The notes under the pieces are model-generated. The model made no database searches, was not told the origin of the DNA, and saw nothing but the letters and a program-made list of their open reading frames with translations. Position numbers and translations under genes: made by a program. Below are positions 24,088-33,356 of a stretch of DNA of 38,176 nucleotides, piece by piece. Numbering within the stretch: position 1 is the stretch's first letter; every line of letters starts with the position of its first letter. This DNA comes from Verrucomicrobia subdivision 3 bacterium UBA7542 (GTDB lineage Bacteria > Verrucomicrobiota > Verrucomicrobiia > Limisphaerales > UBA11358): positions 10,226 to 48,401 of the forward strand of contig DLMG01000211.1 of assembly GCA_002479245.1 (NCBI GenBank). Direction: 5' to 3'.

Positions 24088-25278
24088 ATGACGCACGAAA
24101 ATAAAACGATCCGGGTCTTGTATAGCTTCCCCCACAAACTGGGGGCGGACCGGATTTGTTACACCGCCTGGCAGCAGGTCAACGGCCTCGCGGCGGCGGG
24201 CGCGGACGTGCTGGTCTTTCCCGGCGTGCTGCACCGGCCGGTGCCTGCAAGCGTGCGGGTTCGCCCGACGCTGGCCTGGGGAAAACTGCGTGTCTCCTAC
24301 AAGCTGATGGGCATGATGCGCGCCTGCGCCCTCCACGATTACATTGTTTCGAAGCGGATTGAAAAGCTCGCCGGGAAAATTGACATCATCCATACCTGGC
24401 CGCTGGGCGCACACCACACGTTGGAAACGGCCAAACGGCTGGGCATCCCCACCGTCTTGGAGCGGCCCAACGCACACACGCGGTTCGCCTACGAGGTGGT
24501 GCGGAAGGAATGTGAACGCATCGGCGTTCCCCTGCCACCCGGCCATGAGCATGAATATAATGCGGCCATCCTGGCGAAGGAAGAGGCGGAATATCTGCTG
24601 GCGGACGGCCTCCTGTGCCCTTCTGATTTTGTTGTGAAAACATTTCGCGACCAGGGCTTCGCGACGGATAAGCTCGTGCGCCACATTTATGGGTTTGACG
24701 AAAAACAATTCTTCCCCGACCCGACGCCGCGCGACCCCAAGCGCGGCCTGACAATGATTTCCGTGGGCGTGTGCGCCGTGCGAAAGGGATTGCATTTTGC
24801 GCTGGAGGCCTGGTTGAAGTCCCCGGCCTCGCGGGACGGCACGTTTCTGATTGTGGGCGGATTTATTCCAGCTTACGAGGCAAAACTCAAGCCCATGCTG
24901 TCGCATCCGAGCGTGAAAGTGCTCGGCCACCGGAACGACGTGCCGGAACTCATGCGCCAGAGCGACATTCTGGTTTTGCCGAGCATTGAGGAAGGGTTTG
25001 GGCTGGTGGTCGCGGAAGCCATGGGCAGCGGCTGCGTGCCGCTCATTTCCGATGCCTGCACCGACATCTGCAAAAATATGGAGAATGGCCTGGTCCATCC
25101 TGTGGGCGATGTCGCAATGCTCACGCAGCAAATCACGCTGCTGCACCAAGACCGTGTGCTTCTGAAAAAGTTGCGCGATGCTTCGCTTCGTGCGGTGCCA
25201 GAAATCACCTGGACGGCTGCCGGGGTGAAACTGCTTGGGACCTACCGTCAGGTCATCGCAGCATACAAGGCAGTATGA
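24088..25278 (+). CDS. Glycosyltransferase family 4 (GT-B)
   Basis: This 396-residue retaining GT-B enzyme has the N-terminal domain motif IRVLYSFPHKLGADRI, a central DIIHTWPLGAHHT, a C-terminal Rossmann half starting LTMISVGVCAVRKGLHFALEA, and the nucleotide-sugar binding signature SIEEGFGLVVAEAMGSG near 295-311, including the family EX7E pair. It would add a sugar to the lipid-linked oligosaccharide at the cytoplasmic face. Its stop overlaps the next start (ATGA at 25275), so the next gene is translationally coupled. Donor sugar unknown. Confidence 0.92.
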   Translation: MTHENKTIRVLYSFPHKLGADRICYTAWQQVNGLAAAGADVLVFPGVLHRPVPASVRVRPTLAWGKLRVSYKLMGMMRACALHDYIVSKRIEKLAGKIDIIHTWPLGAHHTLETAKRLGIPTVLERPNAHTRFAYEVVRKECERIGVPLPPGHEHEYNAAILAKEEAEYLLADGLLCPSDFVVKTFRDQGFATDKLVRHIYGFDEKQFFPDPTPRDPKRGLTMISVGVCAVRKGLHFALEAWLKSPASRDGTFLIVGGFIPAYEAKLKPMLSHPSVKVLGHRNDVPELMRQSDILVLPSIEEGFGLVVAEAMGSGCVPLISDACTDICKNMENGLVHPVGDVAMLTQQITLLHQDRVLLKKLRDASLRAVPEITWTAAGVKLLGTYRQVIAAYKAV

Positions 25279-26270
25279 AATTTAGCGTCATTATTCCGGC
25301 ATACAACGCCGCCAAGACCATCGCGGCTACTTTGGATTCAGTTCTCGCACAGACCGTGGTGCCATTTGAAATTTTGGTGTTTGATGATGGCAGCACGGAT
25401 AACATGGCGGTAATTCTTGCATCATACAAGCCGCGCGTCACAGTCTTTAGTCAATCAAATCAAGGCGCGGCTCATGCCCGGAATTTCCTGTGCGCGCAGG
25501 CGCAAGGTGACATTTTGGCATTTCTTGATGCTGATGACCTGTGGCATCCCTGTTATTTGAAAGCGCAGAAGCAAATGATTGAAAAACATCCTGACGCTGT
25601 CGCCCATTTCACGGAGCACGAGAACATTGTGGGCCTTGGCGATTTCAAGTGGCCAAAAGGCGCGGATTGCCAACCGATCAATCCTGAATTGATTCAGCCG
25701 GCGGTTTTTATCAAGCGGTATAATGAAACTCCTTTGAGTTTTCAAATGAGTTGCATGTGCGTTCGGAAGAGCGTGCCATCCCAACTCGGCCCGGAGCCGT
25801 TCCGCGTTACCGTGGCGGACGACACGTTTTTTCACACCTCGCTTCCTCTTTTGGGTCCTGTCGCGCATACGACTGCAAGGCTCGTTGCGTATAGAATCAA
25901 CGAATCCTCGTTGTCATCAAACCGGCTGAGGATGTCGGTTCTGGTGGTGGACGTTTTCAAAATACTGGATGAGATTTACAAGGCGAAAGCTGATCCCGCT
26001 TTGTACGACGCATTCAGGATGGTCTATGCCTCGCGAAGGCGCAATTGCGGAAAGTACCTGATGGGAGCGGCAAAGACCCGGGACGCCCGCGAACAATTCA
26101 TGGCGGCCGCGCGTTTGTCCAGGAGACCCGCCTCGGTGGTGAAATCCGTCGGGTTGTATCTTTGTACGTTGCTTCCCCGCTCGTTGCAGCCCCGCTGGCT
26201 CGCCGGAGAGCGATTATACCCGCAAGCGGGCGGAGACGGTGTTAAGGCCCACCAGCTCAAACGACCATGA
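25275..26270 (+). CDS. Glycosyltransferase family 2, first of a tandem pair
   Basis: This 331-residue GT-A protein has FSVIIPAYNAAKTI (3-16), ILVFDDGSTDN (34-44), QGAAHARNFLCAQAQGDILA and the metal site FLDADDLWHP (about 78-87). It closely resembles the next gene over its whole length, including the DFKW/DWN region and a C-terminal LMGAAKTRDAREQF segment, so the two are paralogs from a tandem duplication. The ATG overlaps the previous stop and its own stop overlaps the next ATG. It should add one residue of the repeat unit. Confidence 0.9.
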   Translation: MKFSVIIPAYNAAKTIAATLDSVLAQTVVPFEILVFDDGSTDNMAVILASYKPRVTVFSQSNQGAAHARNFLCAQAQGDILAFLDADDLWHPCYLKAQKQMIEKHPDAVAHFTEHENIVGLGDFKWPKGADCQPINPELIQPAVFIKRYNETPLSFQMSCMCVRKSVPSQLGPEPFRVTVADDTFFHTSLPLLGPVAHTTARLVAYRINESSLSSNRLRMSVLVVDVFKILDEIYKAKADPALYDAFRMVYASRRRNCGKYLMGAAKTRDAREQFMAAARLSRRPASVVKSVGLYLCTLLPRSLQPRWLAGERLYPQAGGDGVKAHQLKRP

Positions 26271-27238
26271 AAACGAGCGCCCTTATTCCAACCTATAACT
26301 CGGCCCGGACAATTGAGGCCACCTTGGATGCCGTCTTTGCGCAAACGATTGCTCCGGACGAGGTGCTGATTATGGATGATGGAAGCACAGACAATACAGT
26401 TTCCTTATTGAGCCGATACGTCCCGCGCATCACGCTACTTCAGCAACGCAACGGAGGTGTTGCCCGTGCTCGAAATGTTCTTGCTGAACTTGCAAAAGGG
26501 GATTTGTTAGCCTTTTTAGATCACGATGATATTTGGCACCCGGAATACATTGCCACACAGCAGAAATCATTTCGTGAGCATGGAAACGCAGTTGGATTCT
26601 TTACTGCTCACGCTAACCTTGTTGGTTTTGGAGGCTTTGATTGGAACGATGGTGTTTCAGATACTAACGGTAGCATTGAAGTTATTGTTCCCTTGCACTT
26701 TATGCAGCAGTATCACAAGGCTATTGGCAAATATGCTTCGATGAGCTTTTGCTGCATTCCCAAAAGCGTCATCCGCAAGCTGGGGCCGGAACCATTTCAT
26801 CCAGAAGTCAGCGGTGTTGATGACTATTTCCTTTTCCACACCTTGATGCTGCTCGGACCAATCGTTTATAATTCCAGACCGCTGGTTGCTTACCGGATAA
26901 CTCGAGGCGCTCAATCTGCCAACTTGTTGAAGTTAGTGCAAAAGGCCGTCCGCGCCTTGGAGTTGCTCAAGCCGCAATTTAATAGGCATCCGGACGCCCG
27001 GATGCGAAAAGCGTTCAAAGCAGTTTTTTCGACGCAGCGGCGTGAATATGGAAAAGTTCTGATGGGCACCGGCCAGCCAGCCCAAGCGCGAATCCAGTTT
27101 TTGCTCTCGCTGACCCATAGCTGCAATCCCAAGTCTTTGATGAAATCCATGGCCCTGCTGTTCCTGACTTATGTTCCAAATCGGTTCCAACCGAAATGGC
27201 CTTCCGAATGGAAAGTTTCCCATTCGAGACCGTGTTAA
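26267..27238 (+). CDS. Glycosyltransferase family 2, second of a tandem pair
   Basis: This 323-residue protein parallels its upstream neighbour: SALIPTYNSARTIEATLD, VLIMDDGSTDN, GGVARARNVLAELAKGDLLA, and metal site FLDHDDIWHP. Base composition in its first half is visibly richer in A and T than the neighbours. The start ATG overlaps the preceding TGA. The divergence between the copies suggests they use different donors or acceptors. The exact linkage is unknown. Confidence 0.9.
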   Translation: MKTSALIPTYNSARTIEATLDAVFAQTIAPDEVLIMDDGSTDNTVSLLSRYVPRITLLQQRNGGVARARNVLAELAKGDLLAFLDHDDIWHPEYIATQQKSFREHGNAVGFFTAHANLVGFGGFDWNDGVSDTNGSIEVIVPLHFMQQYHKAIGKYASMSFCCIPKSVIRKLGPEPFHPEVSGVDDYFLFHTLMLLGPIVYNSRPLVAYRITRGAQSANLLKLVQKAVRALELLKPQFNRHPDARMRKAFKAVFSTQRREYGKVLMGTGQPAQARIQFLLSLTHSCNPKSLMKSMALLFLTYVPNRFQPKWPSEWKVSHSRPC

Positions 27239-27248
27239 GTGGATAATT

Positions 27249-27971
27249 TTGTCCCAACGTTATCAACTTAAAAATAATATTACACACAATCAATCCTTGG
27301 AAGCTCTCTACGACAGCAAACACGCTGGATATTTTGAATATTCGCGCCCGGAGATGTTGCCATTTGTTCCAGAATCCGCCCGTAAAATCCTTGATGTCGG
27401 CTGTGGTGCCGCCGGATTTTCCGGCACCTTGAAAAAACTTCGGCCGGTGGAAGTTTGGGGCGTGGAACTGAACAAGTCGGCCAGCGAGGTGGCACGTGGC
27501 CGCATTGACAAAGTTTTCCATGCTCCTTTCGGCCCAGAACTGGATCTACCCCGGAACTATTTCGATGTCATCTGCTTCAACGACGTTTTGGAACATTTCG
27601 CCGATCCCGGCAGCGTTTTGCGTCACGCAAAAACCCTGCTCGCGCCGGAAGGCTGTATTGTTGCCTCCATTCCCAATTTCCGCTTTTTTGATAACATGGT
27701 GAAAATCATCGTCAGAAAATCAGCCCGCTATGTTCACGAGGGCATCATGGATCGCGCCCACCTCCGGATTTTCACCAAGTCCAGCATCGCTCTGCTTTTC
27801 GACGAGGCGGAAATGGCGGTCGAACGGGTTGAAGGCATCAATTCCCAATACGTCAGCAACAAGTTCGCCTTTTTTAATGTCCTCACCTTGGGTTGGATTT
27901 CTGACATGAGATTTCTTCAGTTTGCCGTCGTGGCAAAATCAAAACCACATAATTTGGTTCAAAAAAAATAA
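27249..27971 (+). CDS. Class I SAM-dependent methyltransferase
   Basis: This protein of about 240 residues has SAM-binding motif I KILDVGCGAAGFSG, acidic loop WGVELNKSASEVA, DVICFNDVLEHFADP (motif IV region) and APEGCIVASIPNFRFF. The C-terminal segment HLRIFTKSSIALLFDEAEM matches sugar or lipid-linked methyltransferases in O-antigen clusters. The start is uncertain: TTG 27249 lies 10 bp after the previous gene, whereas the only in-frame ATG (27171) would overlap that gene by 68 bp. It may methylate a sugar hydroxyl or cap the glycan. Confidence 0.83.
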   Translation: MSQRYQLKNNITHNQSLEALYDSKHAGYFEYSRPEMLPFVPESARKILDVGCGAAGFSGTLKKLRPVEVWGVELNKSASEVARGRIDKVFHAPFGPELDLPRNYFDVICFNDVLEHFADPGSVLRHAKTLLAPEGCIVASIPNFRFFDNMVKIIVRKSARYVHEGIMDRAHLRIFTKSSIALLFDEAEMAVERVEGINSQYVSNKFAFFNVLTLGWISDMRFLQFAVVAKSKPHNLVQKK

Positions 27972-27975
27972 ACGG

Positions 27976-28245
27976 ATGATTCCTCTCGGTGCGTTTCTTA
28001 CCCTGCTGTTATCGTTAATTGTCTTTGCGGCACCGCGCCGTTACGCCTTGTTGGGCGTGATGGTGGCCACGTGTCATGTGACCCAGGAATAGATGGTTGA
28101 CATTGTTGGTTTTCGCTTTACCGCCATTCGTTTGGCATTGCTGGCGGGCATCTCCAGAACCATCATGCGCGGCGAGTTCAGAGAAATTGAGTTTATACGC
28201 ACGAATCCACTAGAACGGCGGCGGATTGATTTCCGGTTTCTGTAA
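27976..28245 (+). pseudogene. Remnant of an O-antigen polymerase-like gene
   Basis: Translation from ATG 27976 gives a hydrophobic stretch that aligns with the N-terminus of the next gene: GAFL, FAAPRRYALLGVMVA and, after an in-frame TAG at 28090-28092, IVGFRFTAIRLALLAGI then MRGEF, against GAFI, LGASRRVALLGMMAG, NVAGFNLFSVRFLELAGF and ARREF. Similarity ends near 28170 and the frame ends at 28245. The fragment is therefore a truncated, stop-containing paralog of the gene at 28284, left from a duplication or from replacement of an older polymerase. It covers most of the gap 27972-28283. Confidence 0.75.
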
Positions 28246-28283
28246 AAAAACGACTGTTCTCCCATGAAAAGAATGCCTGATAA

Positions 28284-29636
28284 ATGAATTTCCTTGGAGC
28301 ATTCATTCTGGTCGTTTTGATCTTCGTGGTGCTGGGCGCATCACGACGGGTGGCACTTCTGGGGATGATGGCAGGCGTTCTGTTCCTCACGCAGGTGCAG
28401 GCCATCAACGTGGCCGGTTTCAATCTATTTTCTGTCCGGTTCTTGGAGCTGGCTGGATTCATCCGGGTTATTGCGCGCCGGGAGTTTTCCTTCTCGACGT
28501 TGATCAAAGTGGATAAGGCACTGATCTGGCTTTACATTTACACGACAATCGTCTTTTTACTGCGCTCTTCAGAGGGCCAAGCTTCTGCTATCGGAGCGGT
28601 AATAGATGCGTTTCTCTGCTATTTCACTTTCCGTGGGTTGCTCGGCGATCTGGAAGATTTCCGATGGTTCCTGCACGCTTTTCTTATTCTCCTTGCCCCT
28701 TACACACTGTTAATACTTTTTGAAAGCTTCACGCGGCATAATCTATTTTCGTCCATGGGCGGGGTTGCCGACGGAACCTGGGTTCGAGGCAACCGGATCC
28801 GCTGTTTTGGCAGCTTCCGGCAACCCGACACGTTGGGTATGTTCGCCGCAAGTTTTCTGCCTTTATATATCGGCTTGGCTTGCATCATCAAAGAGCGAAA
28901 ACGCGCGCTCATTGGAATTTGCCTTTGTCTCGCAATTGTCTGGGCCGCCAATGCGGGTGGCGCGGCGGCGGGTGCGGGCATGGGGTTGCTGGGCTGGTTG
29001 TTTTGGCCCTTGCGGACGAAAATGCGCAAAGTGCGCTGGGGCATCGCAGGACTGATTGCCGCATTGGCCCTGGTGATGAAGGTGCCTGTGTGGTATCTAT
29101 TCGCACACGTCAGCAACATCACCGGGGGCGATGGCTGGCATCGGTCCTACCTCATAGATGTGGCCTACCACCATTTCGGCAAGTGGTGGCTCTGGGGTAT
29201 GCCTATAAATGAGACAAGCGGTTGGTTTCCTTATGGACTCGGGACCAGAAGCCAGGCGGATATAACCAATCAATTCATTTCGTTGGGTCTTGCCGCGGGT
29301 GTGGGCGCCATTATTTTATTCATTTTGCTCTTGAAACGGGCATACAGCGGCTTGGGCAAAACACTTGCCGTTGTTCGTTCCTCGACACTAGAAACCAGTA
29401 ACGCTGAATTTCTGCTATGGGGTTTGGGCGTCGTGCTGGCCGTGCATATTACCAATTGGTTCGGAATCACCTACTTCGACCAAATGTATGTAGTTTGGTT
29501 CATGCAACTGGCGGTCGTTTCAACCCTCTCGGAACAGCGGTTGCGATTGCCCGACGGAATCGTTAAAGATGCGGTGGAAACAGAGATTGACCATGTTTTC
29601 GGCACAACAATTGCATCCAATTCTCATTATGAATAG
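28284..29636 (+). CDS. O-antigen polymerase/ligase-like membrane protein
   Basis: This 450-residue protein has about ten to twelve hydrophobic segments, from FILVVLIFVVLGA at the N-terminus to MQLAVVSTL near 420, with a larger periplasmic loop containing HVSNITGGDGWHRSYLIDVA and the RCFGSFRQPDTLG motif, typical of Wzy polymerases and O-antigen ligases. In a Wzx/Wzy cluster it is the best candidate for the polymerase that joins lipid-linked repeat units in the periplasm. Families of this kind diverge strongly, so the assignment rests on topology, loop motifs and context. The 3' end overlaps the next start by 8 bp. Confidence 0.75.
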   Translation: MNFLGAFILVVLIFVVLGASRRVALLGMMAGVLFLTQVQAINVAGFNLFSVRFLELAGFIRVIARREFSFSTLIKVDKALIWLYIYTTIVFLLRSSEGQASAIGAVIDAFLCYFTFRGLLGDLEDFRWFLHAFLILLAPYTLLILFESFTRHNLFSSMGGVADGTWVRGNRIRCFGSFRQPDTLGMFAASFLPLYIGLACIIKERKRALIGICLCLAIVWAANAGGAAAGAGMGLLGWLFWPLRTKMRKVRWGIAGLIAALALVMKVPVWYLFAHVSNITGGDGWHRSYLIDVAYHHFGKWWLWGMPINETSGWFPYGLGTRSQADITNQFISLGLAAGVGAIILFILLLKRAYSGLGKTLAVVRSSTLETSNAEFLLWGLGVVLAVHITNWFGITYFDQMYVVWFMQLAVVSTLSEQRLRLPDGIVKDAVETEIDHVFGTTIASNSHYE

Positions 29637-31398
29637 AACATTTCGATCAATCCGCATAAGGCTCCACTCGCTTCCTTTGCCGGCCATGGCGTTTTTGATC
29701 CTGTGCGGCGGAATACTTGCTGCGCCAGGTGCGGATATTTACATTGCCCAAACCGCCTCCGGCGATGGTTCGGGCAGTGGAGCAAGCAACTGCATGGCCT
29801 TGGCGACAGTCAACGCAACCTGGCCGGCGAGTCCGGGTGACACGATTCATCTGGTAGGCACGTTGGCAAACCCACTTTCCATTGGCGGCAGCGGGGCTGT
29901 AGGCAAGCCCATCACCATCCTGTTTGAACCCAATGCTAAATTCAGCGCGACAAACTGGCCGGTGCAATGGTGGGGCGGAGGCGCAATAACACTCTATGCT
30001 GACAACTATATCACCATTGACGGCGGTTCAAATGGCCTGATTGAAGCCACAGCCAATGGGACCGGGCTTGAATATCAGACCAACGCCGCAGGAGTTGGGG
30101 CCGCCTCTTCCAGTTATTTGACCGTCAAGAACCTCAGGATTCGGAATTTGTATGTGCGCAACAACAACACAGATGAAACTGGAGGATGGGGCCAACAACC
30201 CGGCAATGGCGTGATGGATAACCCGACGATTGCGCCATACTACATCACTGGTTTTACCGTCAGCAACTGTGTTATCAGTGATTGTGGCAACGGAATTAAC
30301 ACCAGTTTCAGCGCTGGTTGTTCCAATTTTACCTTTGTGGCTAACACCATGTATCGGTGTAATTGGGGCGGCGGTGGTGGAGACAGGGGAGCTGGTTCGT
30401 CCTTGGGCAACCTTCTGGTTGCTCGCAACCACGTCTATAACTTCACAAACTGGGATAACCCTGGTAACAATTTTTATCACCACAACGGGTTTTATTTTTG
30501 GGCGGATACTCCGGGTGTGTCCATCAATGGGGTGCAGTATATTGGCAACACGATTGGCCCCGGCTTCGGGACAACCGCCACGAGCGGGATGTGGATAGAC
30601 GGCAATGCGACCAACGTCCTTGTGGCAAACAACCTGATTTTGTGCGCATCCAACGAGGCTCCCGGCAATGCCATGCTGCAAATCAGCATGGGTGGAAAGG
30701 TGCTCAACAATACATTCATTGGGGGCGGCACGGGCATTGCCATCACCGCCGGAACAACAAACTGGACGACCGTGGTCATGGGCAACCTGTCGGTTTATTG
30801 CATGCCTTTCGCCAACAATTACGGGACTGGCACCCTGATAATGGACAGCAATTTGGTTTATAGCGGAGCAGCAACTGTGAATTATTCGTTTGGCGTTGGC
30901 GGGACGGGTCATTTCTACTCACTGTCCCAGATACAGACCATGGGCTACGACAGTCATGCGTTGAACGCCAATCCATTACTGAACCCCAACGGGAAACTGA
31001 ATGGTGGAAGTCCGGCCATTGGTGCGGGGGCGAACTTTTATAGCTTCTTCACGACGGATTTTTTGGGCAATTCCCGTCCAGCGACCGGCCCGTGGACGAT
31101 TGGGGCATATCAATCGCCTGCTCCATTGGTATCGCTCGTGGCATCGCCAACAAGTGTCACCAACGGCCAATCCTCGACATTGACCTGGTCAAGCGTCAAC
31201 GCGACCAATCTTACGCTGAGTGGATTTGGATTGGTTGCGCCGAACGGAAGCACAAACGTGTACGTGTTCCCAACGCAAATAAAAACGTATATTGCAACGG
31301 CTGTCGGCACGAACGGAACATTTTTAGCCAGTGTCTCGGTGACGAACCTTCCCAGTCCCCCCCTTATGCTTAGGGTAATAGGGTACAATAGTCAGTGA
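29629..31398 (+). CDS. Secreted right-handed beta-helix protein with Ig-like tail
   Basis: This 589-residue protein has a signal peptide (positive start RSIRIRLH, hydrophobic AMAFLILCGGILA, likely cleavage after APGA) and then a Ser/Asn/Gly-rich parallel beta-helix region (about 35-470) with repeats such as YITIDGGSNGLIEA, YITGFTVSNCVIS and NVLVANNLILCAS. The last 90 or so residues (SPTSVTNGQSSTLTWSS) resemble a Big/Ig-like domain. Such proteins bind, cleave or epimerise polysaccharides outside the cytoplasm. No catalytic residue pattern is clear. The start at 29629 gives the signal peptide; the frame is open back to 29569 inside the previous gene. Confidence 0.8.
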   Translation: MNRTFRSIRIRLHSLPLPAMAFLILCGGILAAPGADIYIAQTASGDGSGSGASNCMALATVNATWPASPGDTIHLVGTLANPLSIGGSGAVGKPITILFEPNAKFSATNWPVQWWGGGAITLYADNYITIDGGSNGLIEATANGTGLEYQTNAAGVGAASSSYLTVKNLRIRNLYVRNNNTDETGGWGQQPGNGVMDNPTIAPYYITGFTVSNCVISDCGNGINTSFSAGCSNFTFVANTMYRCNWGGGGGDRGAGSSLGNLLVARNHVYNFTNWDNPGNNFYHHNGFYFWADTPGVSINGVQYIGNTIGPGFGTTATSGMWIDGNATNVLVANNLILCASNEAPGNAMLQISMGGKVLNNTFIGGGTGIAITAGTTNWTTVVMGNLSVYCMPFANNYGTGTLIMDSNLVYSGAATVNYSFGVGGTGHFYSLSQIQTMGYDSHALNANPLLNPNGKLNGGSPAIGAGANFYSFFTTDFLGNSRPATGPWTIGAYQSPAPLVSLVASPTSVTNGQSSTLTWSSVNATNLTLSGFGLVAPNGSTNVYVFPTQIKTYIATAVGTNGTFLASVSVTNLPSPPLMLRVIGYNSQ

Positions 31399-31502
31399 GT
31401 AGAAATTATCGCACTGGCCTTTCAGTTAAGGCGGGTTGAGACGTGATACATGCCTTGCTAGGCTGCCTCGGAATTGTCAACTAAACGACAGAACCAGATT
31501 AG

Positions 31503-32123
31503 ATGGCCATCGGAACAATAGAACGCGCAGCACATTTGTGTTCGAGAATTCGAACCCGGCTGTTCACTCTCCTGCTCTCCAGTCAATTCAAGGAATTTGG
31601 CGCCGGAGCCAGGATTTCACCGCCGTTCCGTTTTTACGGCCTGAATCAGATGAGTCTGGGCGAAGATGTGATGATTAACCGGGATTGCTGGATTCAGACC
31701 ATTCCCGGCGGCGGGCGGGAAAACGACGCAAAGCTCGTCATCGGCTCGCATGCGGGCATTGGGATGGGCGCTCATATTTCGGCGGCGAAACTGGTGTTGA
31801 TCGAGGAATATGTGTTCCTGGCCCGCAACGTCCATATCGCGGACCATGCCCACGCTTTTGAAAACATTGACGTGCCCATCATGGAACAAGGCATTGACCG
31901 AATCGCCCCGGTCTCCATTGGCCGGAGCACTTGGCTGGGACAGAATGTTGTCGTGCTGCCAGGCGTGACCATCGGACGGCACTGCGTCATTGGGGCGAAT
32001 TCCGTGGTCAACTCGTCCATCCCGGATTACTCCGTGGCGGTTGGCGCACCCGCACGCGTCGCCAAGCAATATAACCAAACAACCGGAAGGTGGGAACTGG
32101 CCTCCCGGGGCACCGCCGCTTGA
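31503..32123 (+). CDS. Acyltransferase of the LbH (hexapeptide) family
   Basis: This 206-residue protein has a left-handed beta-helix with turns such as SLGEDVMINRDCW, VIGSHAGIGMGAHIS, IEEYVFLARNVHIADH and the C-terminal IGRSTWLGQNVVVLPGVTIGRHCVIGANSVV. The VHIADHAHAF segment carries the catalytic His of WcaF/WbbJ-type O-acetyltransferases. It would acetylate or otherwise acylate a sugar hydroxyl of the repeat unit with acyl-CoA in the cytosol. The gap 31399-31502 before it shows nothing. The ATG is preceded by an AT-rich stretch without a clear Shine-Dalgarno site. Confidence 0.88.
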   Translation: MAIGTIERAAHLCSRIRTRLFTLLLSSQFKEFGAGARISPPFRFYGLNQMSLGEDVMINRDCWIQTIPGGGRENDAKLVIGSHAGIGMGAHISAAKLVLIEEYVFLARNVHIADHAHAFENIDVPIMEQGIDRIAPVSIGRSTWLGQNVVVLPGVTIGRHCVIGANSVVNSSIPDYSVAVGAPARVAKQYNQTTGRWELASRGTAA

Positions 32124-32183
32124 CACCGAAAATCGGGGGAGTGAGTATTCAACGCTCATCATCAGACTTCCAAATGGAGTTTT

Positions 32184-33248
32184 ATGGAACCGCCTAAACA
32201 GCAGAATGTAGCCACGGTCGCGAATGGCGACACGGAGATGAGCGACTACTCCAAGCTCCCCGAAAAGCCTCTGGTCAGTGTTTGGATGACCACCTATCAG
32301 CACGCACCTTTCATTCGAGAAGCGCTGGATAGCGTCCTGATGCAAAGGGTAGAGTTTCCATATGAGATTTGCCTTGGTGACGATGGCTCGACGGACGGGA
32401 CACGCGAAATATGCATTGATTATTCCAAGAGGTTCCCCGACAAGCTGAGGCTTTTCTTGAGAAGCCGTTTGAACCCCGTTCGTAAACTCCACAAGTTTCC
32501 GGGCATGCACAACGCAGCGTCAACGTTCAACGCATGCCGGGGTAAATACATTGCATTATTGGAAGGCGATGATTACTGGCTCCATCCTCACAAATTACAG
32601 ACACAAGTGAATGTGCTTGAGTCAGACCCGACCCTCGCGGCCTGCTGTCACTATGCCATAGCCATGCAGGATGGAAAACCATGGTTTGGGGGCGTCACGC
32701 CCGAGTTTGCAGTAGATACGGTTACCGTGGAGGGCATACTCAAGCGAGACGTGACCAACTTACATACTTCCACATGGATGCTGCGGCGCGGCAAACCGAT
32801 GCAATGGGAAGGTTTTGATTCCTCGTTATTTATAGATTATCCGATGATGGTTTGGACTTTACTTCAAGGAAGGGGGCATGTTTTGCCCTATATCTGGAGC
32901 TTGTATCGGTATCATCCGCAAGCAGTTTTCACCACTTTGTCAACGGAAGCCAGGCTGCGTGAGAATCTGGAACTGTGGAAGTGCCTTAGTTCAATAGTGC
33001 CCCAGGAAATGGGTGGTGCCCTGTCCATTGGGATGTCGCGCACACTTACTTTGTATATTGGGTCTCTTGTCAGGGCGGGCAAATACCGCCTTGCTTGGGC
33101 ACATTTCCGGGAAAATGTTTCTAAGATCGCCAACATCAATTGCACCGCTAAGGAGCGGGACCGGCTCCGCTGGCTTGCAATCGAGGCAATGTTAATTCCT
33201 CGTTTGGCCGGCCTCAGGCGGCGATTGAAAGAACGTCAGATTATGTGA
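32184..33248 (+). CDS. Glycosyltransferase family 2
   Basis: This 354-residue protein has VSVWMTTYQHAPFIREALD (about 29-47), ICLGDDGSTDGTREI, and the metal-site variant LLEGDDYWLHPHKLQTQ. The region SLYRYHPQAVFT lies later, and a C-terminal helical part follows (REN and ARFxRxN-like pattern). The sequence class is that of GT2 enzymes common in EPS loci, with GDD in place of a strict DxD. A second start at 32238 (MSDYS) begins closer to the conserved core. It adds a sugar to the growing repeat unit; specificity unknown. Confidence 0.88.
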   Translation: MEPPKQQNVATVANGDTEMSDYSKLPEKPLVSVWMTTYQHAPFIREALDSVLMQRVEFPYEICLGDDGSTDGTREICIDYSKRFPDKLRLFLRSRLNPVRKLHKFPGMHNAASTFNACRGKYIALLEGDDYWLHPHKLQTQVNVLESDPTLAACCHYAIAMQDGKPWFGGVTPEFAVDTVTVEGILKRDVTNLHTSTWMLRRGKPMQWEGFDSSLFIDYPMMVWTLLQGRGHVLPYIWSLYRYHPQAVFTTLSTEARLRENLELWKCLSSIVPQEMGGALSIGMSRTLTLYIGSLVRAGKYRLAWAHFRENVSKIANINCTAKERDRLRWLAIEAMLIPRLAGLRRRLKERQIM

Positions 33249-33356
33249 CGGAGCTCACGCAAAGTAGCATTGAAACTCGATCCCAACGCGATCTTGAACC
33301 CCGTTGGCACCAGCAACAAAACTGTGGCGAAACCCTTTAGAAGCTAATTTTTCGAT

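Noticed and set aside
23677..25149. 490-codon minus-strand open frame
   Set aside because: It is antisense to two glycosyltransferase genes with clear motifs; its composition is Arg/His/Gly-rich and it has no recognisable domain. It is a shadow frame of GC-rich coding DNA.
30028..30912. 294-codon minus-strand open frame
   Set aside because: Antisense to the beta-helix gene; low-complexity product from repetitive coding DNA.
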